A stretch of DNA of 64,000 nt, from positions 124,001-188,000 of the forward strand of contig CALNZC010000029.1 in NCBI GenBank assembly GCA_942490895.1, written 5' to 3'. Shown piece after piece: positions 55,492 to 64,000 of the stretch. Numbering within the stretch: the first letter of the stretch is position 1; each line of letters opens with the position of its first letter. The notes under the pieces are model-generated. The model was not told the DNA's origin and did no database searches. It worked only from the letters and a program-made list of their open reading frames with translations. This DNA is from JAGNXB01 sp942490895. GTDB taxonomy: Bacteria > Bacteroidota > Bacteroidia > Chitinophagales > Saprospiraceae. Made by a program: the position numbers and the translations under genes.

Positions 55492-57633
55492 ATGAAAAAT
55501 CAAGCATTGCGAATACTGGCTACAATTCTGGTAGTTTATGCATCCAGCATACCCGTCTCAGGCCAATGGACCGATGTAGATGGCCCTACCAGCCTCAGCA
55601 TTCAAATGAATTTGGAATCATTCAAAGGAAGTGCCTATACAGCTATAGACTATGACTCCTCCATCTACTGTCTCAAAAGTTCAGACTTTCTGGATTGGCA
55701 AATCTCTGCAACCATACCCTCCATGAAGGGAACCGTAGGCATGCTGAACAATGAAAGTAGTCTCTTTATTTACAGCTACACATTGCCTAAAAAGATCAAT
55801 CATCTTTTTCAAAGCCCCAATGGGAAAACCTGGACCCCAATTCCACTTCCGAGTGAATCAATAAGAACATTAAGCATCAACAAGGGAAGTATTATTTGCT
55901 CGACAGATTCAACAGTATATATTAAATCCCTGAATGACTCAATCTGGCAAAAAGCTTTCACCTCTGATGAAAAAATATATGATACGGAAATCAATGACCT
56001 GTCTACGATATTGGTAGCCACAGAAGGAAGTATTTACATCACAACGAATCTAGGACAAATCTGGGACACACTCCCTACACCTTATCCACTAACGGGACAA
56101 CAGAATTCTACTGTGAAGATCAATATTCTGGATAGTGTATATTTTTTAAGCCATCGGATCATCTCAGATAAATATCTCTATAGATCATCAGATAATGGAA
56201 TATCATGGAAGCAAATAGACTTTACTGATTCACAAAAGGAACCATATTTACTCGATTTACTAAAAATCGGAACTAACTATTGGGGCGTTTTTGAAAATGC
56301 TCTAGCACATTCATCTGACCAGGGAAATACATGGACGATCAAACTTAGTCCCAGGTGGCCTTATCAGATTGAAAATATTGGCGACACAATTGTTCTAGGC
56401 AGTACAACCGGTCTCCACATATCCAGTGACACTGCCAACTCCTGGGAAACTGCTAACCCGAATTGGGAGTTCCTCGGTGTTAAGAATACATATTTTTCAG
56501 GGGTATTCCCTGACTACAAGTTCCTCCCAGCAAATAATAAATTCTTCATCTCCAATCATAACGAACTGCATTCAACTGAAGACGATGGCTCGTCATTCAA
56601 GTTTATTGACAATCAAGGCTCCTATTACTCTATTTTTGAGAAAGAAGACACAATCCTATTAATTGGTAAAAGTCTATTCCTTTCAAAGGATGGAGGGGTG
56701 TCATGGATATTTCATAAAAACAGTGGTGTCACCAGTCCACTTTATGGCACTTCAAAATTTATTAATATTGGTAACCATATTTTTTCACATGATTATTGGT
56801 TGAATAAAGTCCACACTTCAGAGGATTGGGGACTCACTTGGACTCCTATTGCCGAAACATTTGATAATACAAAATCCATTGCCACTGATGGAAATTCATT
56901 GTTTCTATTGACAGAAAAGGAAGTATATAAAAGTGACAATTCTGGACAGACATTTATTCCATTTAACGATGGGCTACAATCAAACTTGAATTTCAACTAT
57001 TCCTGGAGCACAAAGGGTCAGGCGTTTCTACAAGTCAATAAAGAGCTTTATCGACAAACCAAATTGGGATGGGAACTTTCTAATGAAGGACTTGCGGATT
57101 TTATGGATGAATACACTATAATCAACAATATCCATGGAGAGGGAGACTCTTTAGTGCTCTCCGGGTATCTTGAACCCAGCAATACAACCAAAATATACTT
57201 AAGCACAAATGGCGGTAAATCATGGAACGGTGGCCTAGAAACTGGATTGCCTCAGATCAATAATACCTATTTGGCATCCCTCTACAAATCAAACATCTAT
57301 GTCATGGGGATATCTTTTGAAGATAATAGAACTCATCTCTGGAAACAAGAATTTGCCGTTTCAACTGACGAAAAAGACATTGAATATGCCGAAATGGACA
57401 TTTTTCCCAATCCCGGATCAGACTACTTTTGGCTAATCATAAATGAGCCCTATCCAAATGGCGAACTCATCATTCATGATCTTACAGGACGAGTTGTATT
57501 CACAAAACGAGTTGAAGGAGAAAAAGAGATCAAGATGGAATTAACAGGAGTCCCAGCAGGACAATACTGGGTGACCTGGAATTCTAAAGATGGCCGTAGT
57601 TTACGATCTCCCCTTCTTGTACATCACCCTTGA
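55492..57633 (+). CDS. Secreted BNR/sortilin-like beta-propeller protein with T9SS sorting domain
   Basis: The 713-residue product has a signal peptide (ILATILVVYASSIPVSGQ). Repeated Asp-box-like motifs are spread at ~70-residue spacing (SPNGKTWTPI; SSDNGISWKQI; SSDQGNTWTI; SKDGGVSWIF; SEDWGLTWTPI; STNGGKSWNG), as in BNR/sialidase and VPS10-type propellers. The T9SS CTD ends the protein (IFPNPGSDYFWLII, HDLTGRVVFT, VPAGQYWVTW). No sialidase catalytic set was seen, so a binding role is more likely. The gene is visibly AT-richer than most of the window, which may mark later acquisition. Confidence 0.85.
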   Translation: MKNQALRILATILVVYASSIPVSGQWTDVDGPTSLSIQMNLESFKGSAYTAIDYDSSIYCLKSSDFLDWQISATIPSMKGTVGMLNNESSLFIYSYTLPKKINHLFQSPNGKTWTPIPLPSESIRTLSINKGSIICSTDSTVYIKSLNDSIWQKAFTSDEKIYDTEINDLSTILVATEGSIYITTNLGQIWDTLPTPYPLTGQQNSTVKINILDSVYFLSHRIISDKYLYRSSDNGISWKQIDFTDSQKEPYLLDLLKIGTNYWGVFENALAHSSDQGNTWTIKLSPRWPYQIENIGDTIVLGSTTGLHISSDTANSWETANPNWEFLGVKNTYFSGVFPDYKFLPANNKFFISNHNELHSTEDDGSSFKFIDNQGSYYSIFEKEDTILLIGKSLFLSKDGGVSWIFHKNSGVTSPLYGTSKFINIGNHIFSHDYWLNKVHTSEDWGLTWTPIAETFDNTKSIATDGNSLFLLTEKEVYKSDNSGQTFIPFNDGLQSNLNFNYSWSTKGQAFLQVNKELYRQTKLGWELSNEGLADFMDEYTIINNIHGEGDSLVLSGYLEPSNTTKIYLSTNGGKSWNGGLETGLPQINNTYLASLYKSNIYVMGISFEDNRTHLWKQEFAVSTDEKDIEYAEMDIFPNPGSDYFWLIINEPYPNGELIIHDLTGRVVFTKRVEGEKEIKMELTGVPAGQYWVTWNSKDGRSLRSPLLVHHP

Positions 57634-57893
57634 CATCAAAAACATTCAAAATAATCTAAATCCTTAATTGCACCAGTCCAACTGCTGGATAGAGAGAGTC
57701 ATTCAAGAAATTCAAGTGGCTAGATAACAATAGTGAAGCCTGGAGATGAAAATCTGCATTGACTTCACAATTCAATACAATTTAGGCCAATTCCACTTTG
57801 GGCATATGTAATCATCTCCTATAATGATACCTTCTAGAGTTCTGTCCCATTTCAAAAATCCCCATATTGCAGTGGAATGAAAATCAGAACTTG

Positions 57894-58469
57894 ATGAGTG
57901 TATTCTCCAGACTGGCTTCGGCACAAGATCGAAAGGATGAGGCGCCCAATATTGAACTTGCTCAAGAGTTAGTTAATAAAAGGGACAAGAAAGCTATCGC
58001 AGAACTGATCCATAACCTGCATCACAATGACAAGGAAATTCAGAGCGACTGCATCAAAGTCCTTTATGAAATTGGTGAACGCCAACCCTCATTAATCCAG
58101 GGTTATAGCACCGAATTTGCAGCGCTGTTAACTGATAAAAACAACCGTCTTCAATGGGGTGGCATGGCGGCCCTCAACACGATCGCTTTAGAATATCCAA
58201 AGGTTGTTTATTCCTACCTGAGTGAAATTATCTCAGCTGCAGATAAGGGATCTGTAATTACCAGAGATGGCGCTGTTACCATCCTCATCAAATTGTGCAC
58301 CTTACCCACCTATGCCGGTGATACATTCCCGTTGCTGATGGAGCAACTGATTGCCTGTCCGCCAAATCAAGTCCCGATGTATGCGGAAAAAGCATTGCCG
58401 ATCATCACAGAGAAAATGAAATCCCTATTTCTGAAAATACTGACTGATCGACTGAGTGACATTGAATAA
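57894..58469 (+). CDS. HEAT-repeat-like cytosolic protein
   Basis: ATG at 57894 is chosen, giving MSVFSRLASAQDRKDEAPNI; an earlier ATG at 57867 is possible. The 191-residue product is all helical, with repeat-like pairs such as KAIAELIHNLHHNDKEIQSD and LLTDKNNRLQWGGMAALNTI, consistent with HEAT/ARM repeats. It has no signal peptide. It probably acts as a protein-binding scaffold; no partner is suggested. The 57634-57893 gap shows no gene. Confidence 0.7.
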   Translation: MSVFSRLASAQDRKDEAPNIELAQELVNKRDKKAIAELIHNLHHNDKEIQSDCIKVLYEIGERQPSLIQGYSTEFAALLTDKNNRLQWGGMAALNTIALEYPKVVYSYLSEIISAADKGSVITRDGAVTILIKLCTLPTYAGDTFPLLMEQLIACPPNQVPMYAEKALPIITEKMKSLFLKILTDRLSDIE

Positions 58470-58528
58470 GACACCAAACGCAACCGAGTGGAAAAGGTCA
58501 TCAATAAGCTCAGCAAATAATTGTTATC

Positions 58529-60457
58529 CTACTCTGCCGCCTTCTCTTTAAACCAGGGGATAAACGCATCAACGGACATCAGGCCCAAGTCGCCTTCGCC
58601 ACGCATACGTACCGCTACTCCACCAGCATCGGCTTCCTTCTCACCGATAATCAGCATAAGCGGGATCTTCTTCAACTCGGCATCCCGGATTTTCCTTCCG
58701 ATACTCTCGTTGCGGTCATCCACAAATCCATGGATATCCTCCAGCATCAATCGACCTGACACCTGATGAGCCACATCGTTATATTTTTCGGAGATGGGCA
58801 GGATGGCGAACTGATCCGGCGTCAGCCATAACGGGAAGTTACCTCCACAGTGTTCGGTTAATACACCGATAAACCGCTCCATGGACCCGAAAGGTGCCCG
58901 GTGGATCATCACCGGACGGTGGTTCTGGTTATCGGAGCCGATATACTCCAACTTGAAGCGCTCAGGCAGATTGTAATCCACCTGGATGGTCCCCAACTGC
59001 CAGCTGCGGCCCAGGGCATCCTTGACCATAAAGTCCAGCTTGGGGCCATAGAAGGCCGCTTCACCAAGGGCTGTAACGGTTTCCAGGTCCACCTCGCTGC
59101 AAGCATCGATGATGGCTTGCTCGGATTTCTCCCAGTTTTCATCAGAGCCGATATACTTCTGCTTGTTCTCCGGATCCCGAAGAGAGATCTGTGCAGTGAC
59201 ATTGTCAAAGCCCATCCGCTTGAGGACCAGCTGGGTCAGCTCCAACACATTCAGAAACTCCCCCTTCACCTGATCGGGCATGCAAAACAGGTGGGCATCA
59301 TCCTGAGTGAATCCCCGCACACGGGTCAGCCCGTGCAGCTCTCCGCTCTGTTCATAACGATAAACCGTACCAAATTCAGCGATCCGCAAAGGCAACTCCT
59401 TATATGAACGTGGCTTGTGACCGAAGATCTCGCAGTGGTGTGGGCAGTTCATCGGTTTGAGGAGAAACTCTTCCCCTTCCCGAGGTGTGTGGATGGGCTG
59501 GAAACTGTCCTCGCCATATTTCTCATAGTGACCAGATGTCACGTAAAGTTCCTTTTTCCCAATATGCGGGGTGATCACCGGCTGGTATCCCCGTTTGAGT
59601 TGTTCGTGCTTCATGAAATCCTCTAGCCGGGTCCGCAAAACGGTACCACGTGGCAACCAGATCGGCAGACCGGCACCCACTTTTTCGGAGAACATATAGA
59701 GTTCCAATTCCTGGCCCAATTTGCGGTGATCCCGCTTCTTGGCCTCCTCGAGCATTTCGAGGTATTCGGTCAATTCCTTTTGCTTCGGAAAGGTAATGCC
59801 GTAGATACGGGTCAATTGCTTTCGCGATTCATCTCCGCGCCAGTAGGCTCCGCCAACATTCATCAGCTTGGCCGCTTTGATAAATCCGGTATCTGGAATA
59901 TGGGGACCGCGACAGAGGTCTACAAAATTACCCTGCTCATAAAAAGTGATCTGACCGTCTTCCAGATCCTGGAGCAATTCGATCTTGTATTCATCATCTT
60001 TTTCAGTGAAGTAGGCGATCGCATCAGCCTTTCTCACCTCCTTACGAATGAAGATATTCTTCTCACGTGCCAGTTCGATCATCTTGGTCTCGATGGCCGG
60101 CAAGTCTTCCAGAGTGATGACAGTGTCCCCTGGATCGACATCATAATAAAAGCCGTTTTCCACCGGAGGCCCAATGCCGAGTTTGATTCCAGGATAGATG
60201 GCCTCCAATGCTTCTGCCATCAGGTGGGCGGAAGAGTGCCAGTAGGTGGACTTTCCTTCTTTGTCATTCCATGTCAGAAGCTGGAGGGAAGCATCGGCCT
60301 GAATGGCTCGGTTGGCATCCCATACTTCTCCATTGACTTTGGCGGCCAATACATTACGGGCCAGGCCTTCACTGATGGAGCGGGCTACATCCAGACTGGT
60401 AGCACCAGACTGGTATTCCCGAATACTACCATCAGGCAGGGTAATCTTGATCATCAT
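58529..60457 (-). CDS. thrS: Threonyl-tRNA synthetase
   Basis: ATG at 60457 (or 60454) follows a GTG at 60460. The ~642-residue protein has the full bacterial layout: TGS domain (KITLPDGSIREYQSG), the editing/SAD domain (HSSAHLMAEALEAIYPGIKL; the zinc-like editing motif FVDLCRGPHIP), and the class II core with PMNCPHHCEIFG (zinc Cys), YRYEQSGELHGLTRVRGFTQ, RAPFGSMERFIGVLTEHCGG and the anticodon-binding end. It charges tRNA-Thr. The usual infC/rpmI/rplT genes are not adjacent. Confidence 0.97.
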   Translation of the reverse strand: MMIKITLPDGSIREYQSGATSLDVARSISEGLARNVLAAKVNGEVWDANRAIQADASLQLLTWNDKEGKSTYWHSSAHLMAEALEAIYPGIKLGIGPPVENGFYYDVDPGDTVITLEDLPAIETKMIELAREKNIFIRKEVRKADAIAYFTEKDDEYKIELLQDLEDGQITFYEQGNFVDLCRGPHIPDTGFIKAAKLMNVGGAYWRGDESRKQLTRIYGITFPKQKELTEYLEMLEEAKKRDHRKLGQELELYMFSEKVGAGLPIWLPRGTVLRTRLEDFMKHEQLKRGYQPVITPHIGKKELYVTSGHYEKYGEDSFQPIHTPREGEEFLLKPMNCPHHCEIFGHKPRSYKELPLRIAEFGTVYRYEQSGELHGLTRVRGFTQDDAHLFCMPDQVKGEFLNVLELTQLVLKRMGFDNVTAQISLRDPENKQKYIGSDENWEKSEQAIIDACSEVDLETVTALGEAAFYGPKLDFMVKDALGRSWQLGTIQVDYNLPERFKLEYIGSDNQNHRPVMIHRAPFGSMERFIGVLTEHCGGNFPLWLTPDQFAILPISEKYNDVAHQVSGRLMLEDIHGFVDDRNESIGRKIRDAELKKIPLMLIIGEKEADAGGVAVRMRGEGDLGLMSVDAFIPWFKEKAAE

Positions 60458-60524
60458 CACTGGTTTTTGCGACTGCCGGAGCCCGGTTCCGTTCTGCGGA
60501 CCGACCCGGTATTAAAAATCGCTG

Positions 60525-60532
60525 CAAAGGTA
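60525..60532 (-). promoter_or_regulatory. TACCTTTG -7 box upstream of thrS
   Basis: Exact TAnnTTTG match on the minus strand, between the PPK2 stop and thrS, suggesting thrS is transcribed separately. No clear -33 TTG. Confidence 0.45.
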
Positions 60533-60564
60533 GGGAATTCGCCGTCCTGATTCCAGTCTTCAGA

Positions 60565-61425
60565 TCAGGACTCTCCTTCTCCGCGCACATAGGGAATAGT
60601 GTGCAGCAAGTGTTTCACAACATTAATGCGGGCTTCACTCTTCCGATCGGCCTGGATCACTGTCCATGGGGCCACTTCTGTGTCGGTATGTGAGAACATC
60701 TTTTTCTTATATGCAGTGTACACGTCCCAGAGCTCCTGAGCGCGTTCATCCACAGGAGTCATTTTCCAACGCTTGAGACGGCTGTTGCGGATCTCATTAA
60801 ACCGGGAGGCTTGCTCATCTTTGGAGATAGAGAGATAGATCTTGACCAAATAAGTGCCCGACTCGACGATCATGCGTTCGAAGTCGTTGACCTGGCCCAT
60901 AAAAATGTTGTATTCGGCAGAGGTACAGAATTCGTTAACCGGTTCGACAATGGCTCGGTTGTACCAGCTCCGATCGAAAAAGACGATTTCTCCTGGCTTG
61001 GGCAACTGATTGACATAACGTTGGAAATACCATTGTCCGTTTTCTTCCGGAGTAGGCTTTCGAAGGGCGACAATGCGATAATGACGCGGATTGATATGGG
61101 CCGTGATCCGTCGAATGGCTCCCCCTTTACCGGCAGCATCCCGACCTTCAAAAATCACAACGACCTTTTTATTCTGACGAATAGTCCAGTTCTGCAACTG
61201 GATCAGATCAGCCTGAAGTTCACGCAGATCCAATTCATATTGGGCCAGTCGCAAGGCTTTTTCGACGTTGGTCTTCTTGTCCGCCATCAAATATTTCAAT
61301 CCGATTTTGGAGTTCAATATGGCCATATCATCCGGACTCAGGTCGATCACTTGCTTTGCTGTCTTCACAGGCACAACCGTCTCTGAGATAGTGGTTTCTT
61401 TTTCCTTATGGTGTTTCTTACTCAT
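60565..61425 (-). CDS. ppk2: Polyphosphate kinase 2
   Basis: The 286-residue protein has the PPK2 Walker A FEGRDAAGKGG (~92-102), the lid motif REITAH-like RRITAHINPRHYRIVALRKP, and Walker B FFDRSWYNRA (149-158) with VNEFC. PPK2 enzymes use polyphosphate to phosphorylate nucleotides or the reverse; the class (ADP/AMP-specific) cannot be decided by eye. A charged ~30-residue N-terminus precedes the domain. It is the downstream member of a tandem pair. Confidence 0.94.
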   Translation of the reverse strand: MSKKHHKEKETTISETVVPVKTAKQVIDLSPDDMAILNSKIGLKYLMADKKTNVEKALRLAQYELDLRELQADLIQLQNWTIRQNKKVVVIFEGRDAAGKGGAIRRITAHINPRHYRIVALRKPTPEENGQWYFQRYVNQLPKPGEIVFFDRSWYNRAIVEPVNEFCTSAEYNIFMGQVNDFERMIVESGTYLVKIYLSISKDEQASRFNEIRNSRLKRWKMTPVDERAQELWDVYTAYKKKMFSHTDTEVAPWTVIQADRKSEARINVVKHLLHTIPYVRGEGES

Positions 61426-61494
61426 AACTTTCCGAATTCAATAAATCGGGCATCGCCCTCATTACTCTCTTTCCTTTCAAATGTTCGATTCCTT

Positions 61495-61622
61495 TGGCGA
61501 CAAATGTCACCCCTACAACCTTTCAATGCAAACTACTGCACTGCTATTTTTTTCTCCTTAACTCCTCTACTCCAAACTCCTCCACTTTTCTGTGTATATG
61601 GCGACAAATGTCCCCCCTACAA
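61495..61622. repeat. Two 24-nt direct repeats with internal palindrome
   Basis: tggcgacaaatgtcacccct followed by acaa at 61495-61518, and the same with one change (c for a) at 61599-61622. Each copy contains the palindrome gacaaatgtc. They lie between the two PPK2 genes. Confidence 0.8.
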
Positions 61623-61691
61623 TAGCTCGCTCTTCACAAAAGGACAGCCCTGTTTTTCTCCAAACCCATAACCTCCTAAACTCCTCCACTT
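61555..61691 (-). repeat. GTTGAGGAG-type microrepeats at gene 3' end (PPK2)
   Basis: Two tracts, about 61555-61590 and 61668-61691, read in gene orientation as agtggaggagtttggagtag and agtggaggagtttaggaggt. The second starts right at the TAA stop of the upstream PPK2 gene. Confidence 0.6.
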
Positions 61692-62557
61692 TATATATCC
61701 ATTTGAAGAAGCTGTCGATAATATCGCGCCACCACATTCGGATCAGGGATCATCACGGCCTTGGACCGGTTCTTTCCGGGGTACTCAAACTGTGACAAGA
61801 CATAGCGCATGCTTTCCAACCGCGCCGTCCGTTTGTCATTGGTCTTGACGATAATCCAGGGGCTGAACGGGGTATGTGTTCGAGAAAACATCTGCTCTTT
61901 AAAGTGCGTGTACTTCTTCCACAATTCCTGGCCTTTCATATCCACTGGAGAAAACTTCCACCGCTTGAGTGGATTTTCCAGCCTTGATTGAAAACGCCGT
62001 TGTTGTTCTTCTTTGGAAATGGAAAACCAGAATTTGATGAGGATGACCCCATCTTCATACAGCATGTGCTCAAATTCGGGCACCTGCTTCATAAACCGTT
62101 CATAGTCCTTCTTATTACAAAAACCCATGACCGGTTCGACCACAGCCCGGTTGTACCAACTGCGATCGAAGAAGACGATCTCTCCCGGATCGGGCATTGC
62201 CCGGATGTAGCGACGAAAATACCACTGCCCCGTCTCGACCTCTGTAGGTTTGGGCAAAGCCACCAAGCGCATAGTCCGAGGATTCAGATGCTCGGTAAAA
62301 CGCTTGATCGAACCACCTTTTCCAGCGGCATCCCGGCCCTCGAAAATAATGGCGACCCGCAATTTCTTCTTCGCCACATATTGTTGCAGGTCGACGAGTT
62401 CGGCCTGTAATTGGCGTAGTTCCTCCTCATATCGCAGATTGCGGAGCGCTTTTTTCAGGTCAACACCATTCTCCTCAGCGGCGCGAACCAGATCACTTCT
62501 TTTTTTACAACTGAGCAACTCGTCGGCAGTCAATTGATTTGGGGCAATATCATTCAT
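61691..62557 (-). CDS. ppk2: Polyphosphate kinase 2 (second copy)
   Basis: ATG at 62557 is chosen over a TTG at 62599. The ~288-residue product has FEGRDAAGKGGSIKRFTEHL, RTMRLVALPKPTEVETGQWY and VFFDRSWYNRAVVEPVMGFC, the PPK2 Walker A, lid and Walker B motifs. It is clearly related to the adjacent copy but differs at many positions (FTEHLNPRTMR for ITAHINPRHYR), suggesting an old duplication and a different nucleotide preference. Both kinases lie upstream of thrS on the same strand. Confidence 0.93.
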   Translation of the reverse strand: MNDIAPNQLTADELLSCKKRSDLVRAAEENGVDLKKALRNLRYEEELRQLQAELVDLQQYVAKKKLRVAIIFEGRDAAGKGGSIKRFTEHLNPRTMRLVALPKPTEVETGQWYFRRYIRAMPDPGEIVFFDRSWYNRAVVEPVMGFCNKKDYERFMKQVPEFEHMLYEDGVILIKFWFSISKEEQQRRFQSRLENPLKRWKFSPVDMKGQELWKKYTHFKEQMFSRTHTPFSPWIIVKTNDKRTARLESMRYVLSQFEYPGKNRSKAVMIPDPNVVARYYRQLLQMDI

Positions 62558-62820
62558 AGGCAAACACCGTGAGATGGCTTTGATTTGTTCAATGTCCAAG
62601 GTCTGAAAACAAACCGATAATGGGTATGATCAAGGTCAATTCAGGCATTGATCACCCTCAAAGAAAAACAAATAACATGCCGATACAAGACTTTCTTTCC
62701 CAGACATACTATTGGGCCAGAAAACCCCTCTTTACCCGCATCTCTGCCAGACACTTCTGTGATTTGCAGTACTTTAGTGAATGATCGGACGACTTAACCG
62801 ATCTCACCTATACCTACACT

Positions 62821-63831
62821 ATGATCTCCACACGAACACTTGTGCTCGCGATCTCCCTGGCAGGCATCCTTCTGGCCAGTTGGGAGATGCACTGCCGGTC
62901 CCTCGGCTTCCTGCCTACTTTGGAAGATGACAAACATCTCTGGGCAGAGAAGCGCGATCTGATCCGGGACAATGACCCCGATCAGGTGCTGATCATCGGG
63001 GCTTCACGGGCACATTTTGACTTCCAACTCAACGAATGGGAAGAAATCACCGGTGTTCGGCCGTTGATGCTGGCCGCCAATGGCAAATCCCCAGCGCCCG
63101 TCCTCCAGGATATCATTGAAAACACGGCCTTCAATGGCACCATCGTGATGAACATCACCCCCGGCCTGTTTTTCATTGCCCAACATGATTCAGTGGGTGG
63201 GTGGCACAGAGCCAAAGAGTGGGTCGATTTTTATAAGGATCGAACATGGGCCCAGCGATTCAACCATCAAATGGCTTACGCGCTTCAACCCTACTTCGCA
63301 TTCCTGACAGATGGCGAAGAAGGCGACCCTGATCTCAAGTCCCTTCTGCAGACGTTGCCACCGAAAGGTCGAACCAAACCTGGCACTCCGTTTCCTCGCT
63401 TTTCTCAGGTAGAAGCCGATCGCAATACGATTATGTTAGCCCGAATGGAGACAGACACTGCATTCCAGAAAACCATCCAGAATGCCTGGGCCACCTTCGG
63501 ATCAAGAAATGAACGCGATGATGAGATGATCAACATCAGTTTTCCTTTTTATCTGGATCTGATCAACCAGCTAAAGGCCCGGGGTGGAAAAATGATCCTG
63601 ACCTGCAATCCCTCCAGCGGCTTCTATACAGAAATGGAAGGGCGGGTCTATCCTCGTGAACAGTATTTTGATGCTTTTGTGGAGCAGAGTAACTGCCCTG
63701 CCTATCACTTTTCAGACTATCCTCAACTCGATCAGTTTGACCCTCCGGAATGGTCCCACCTCTGCACACCCGATGCCCGGGTCTATACCCGCGAGATCCT
63801 GGCCATCATGAAGGCTGACGGCGTCCTTTAA
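62821..63831 (+). CDS. SGNH/DltD-like exported protein of an O-acetylation pair
   Basis: The 336-residue product has an N-terminal signal anchor (LVLAISLAGILLASWEMHC). DPDQVLIIGASRAHFDFQLN is the block I of SGNH hydrolases in the DltD/AlgX-like class, with Ser in GASRAH. The catalytic pair near the C-terminus may be D and H in FDPPEWSHLCTPDARVY. It lies 38 bases before an MBOAT gene, the usual partner: MBOAT passes acetyl across the membrane and the SGNH protein transfers it to a polysaccharide. The target polymer is unknown. Confidence 0.75.
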   Translation: MISTRTLVLAISLAGILLASWEMHCRSLGFLPTLEDDKHLWAEKRDLIRDNDPDQVLIIGASRAHFDFQLNEWEEITGVRPLMLAANGKSPAPVLQDIIENTAFNGTIVMNITPGLFFIAQHDSVGGWHRAKEWVDFYKDRTWAQRFNHQMAYALQPYFAFLTDGEEGDPDLKSLLQTLPPKGRTKPGTPFPRFSQVEADRNTIMLARMETDTAFQKTIQNAWATFGSRNERDDEMINISFPFYLDLINQLKARGGKMILTCNPSSGFYTEMEGRVYPREQYFDAFVEQSNCPAYHFSDYPQLDQFDPPEWSHLCTPDARVYTREILAIMKADGVL

Positions 63832-63869
63832 GCACAACACAGTCCTTCACCCTGCTCTAATCCTTCTCT

Positions 63870-64000
63870 ATGCTGTTCAACTCCCTTGGATTCATTGCCT
63901 TTTTTGCGATTGTGCTGATCTACTGGCATCTGCCGGTCACCTGGACCCATAAAAAGCGGATGCTCCTCCTGGCCAGTTACATCTTCTACGGCCTATGGAA
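63870..64000 (+). CDS. MBOAT family O-acyltransferase, 5' end only
   Basis: ATG at 63870 opens a frame that continues past the window end. The 43 visible residues, MLFNSLGFIAFFAIVLIYWH then LPVTWTHKKRMLLLASYIFY and GLW, match the conserved start of AlgI/DltB-type MBOAT proteins, including the ASY.FYG.W motif of the second helix. Confidence 0.88.
   Translation, partial: MLFNSLGFIAFFAIVLIYWHLPVTWTHKKRMLLLASYIFYGLW

Noticed and set aside
55179..55655. 158-codon frame before the BNR protein
   Set aside because: It overlaps the signal-peptide region of a clear T9SS cargo in another frame and lacks any motif.

Overview
The window is a chromosomal segment of a Bacteroidota bacterium, most likely a member of the Saprospiria/Chitinophagia side of the phylum. 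The main reasons are five secreted proteins ending in type IX secretion (T9SS) C-terminal sorting domains (PNP..G motif, LTGR/LMGR motif, terminal beta-rich segment), many exported lipoproteins and outer-membrane barrels, a TonB-dependent receptor with a carboxypeptidase-like N-terminal domain, and recurrent TAnnTTTG promoter boxes. The genus cannot be fixed from the sequence alone. No rRNA, tRNA, CRISPR array, transposase, phage or plasmid gene was seen.

Layout. 1-15.7 kb is an envelope-protein region. It holds a cut DUF2891 gene, an exported M48-like metalloprotease with TPRs (566-2437), an exported caspase-fold protease with TPRs (2547-4991), a convergent three-gene operon made of a CHASE2 membrane sensor and two FecR-like secreted proteins (8897-5064), a divergent coiled-coil/barrel protein (9025-10563), a 1.4 kb gene-free repeat nest, a second M48-TPR paralogue (11994-13676), an OmpA/PorT-like barrel, a SIMPL protein and an FKBP lipoprotein. 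The caspase/CHASE2/FecR/M48 cluster is the best candidate for an undescribed system: all parts are exported or membrane-bound, the proteases keep their catalytic residues, and the CHASE2 sensor has no cytoplasmic output domain.

15.8-28 kb carries mixed housekeeping and metabolic genes: a GH13 amylase-family protein whose catalytic residues are largely replaced, LysE, a multi-pass GT-C-like protein, an overlapping DinB/NRDE/ATP-grasp operon, CvpA, a lipoprotein, PaaZ and an S8 protease. 28-33 kb has a DUF2202 lipoprotein and a TonB-dependent receptor among three copies of a MITE-like palindromic repeat; one repeat arm encodes the receptor's C-terminal tail. 33-43.5 kb is rich in secreted proteins: a parallel beta-helix protein, DUF1028-CTD, a twelve-haem cytochrome and a 1203-residue cysteine-rich T9SS cargo.

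43.7-64 kb holds DUF389, QueD, a second repeat nest, an acyltransferase, a trypsin-like T9SS cargo, an NlpC/P60 lipoprotein, a glycosyltransferase plus hexapeptide acetyltransferase pair, an AraC regulator with membrane proteins, a BNR-type T9SS cargo in an AT-rich stretch, ThrS, two tandem PPK2 kinases and the start of an SGNH/MBOAT O-acetylation pair cut by the window end.

Repeats deserve attention. Besides the two repeat nests, a purine-rich GTTGAGGAG microrepeat lies at the 3' ends of several genes, always in the same orientation relative to the gene, and in two cases it supplies the stop codon.
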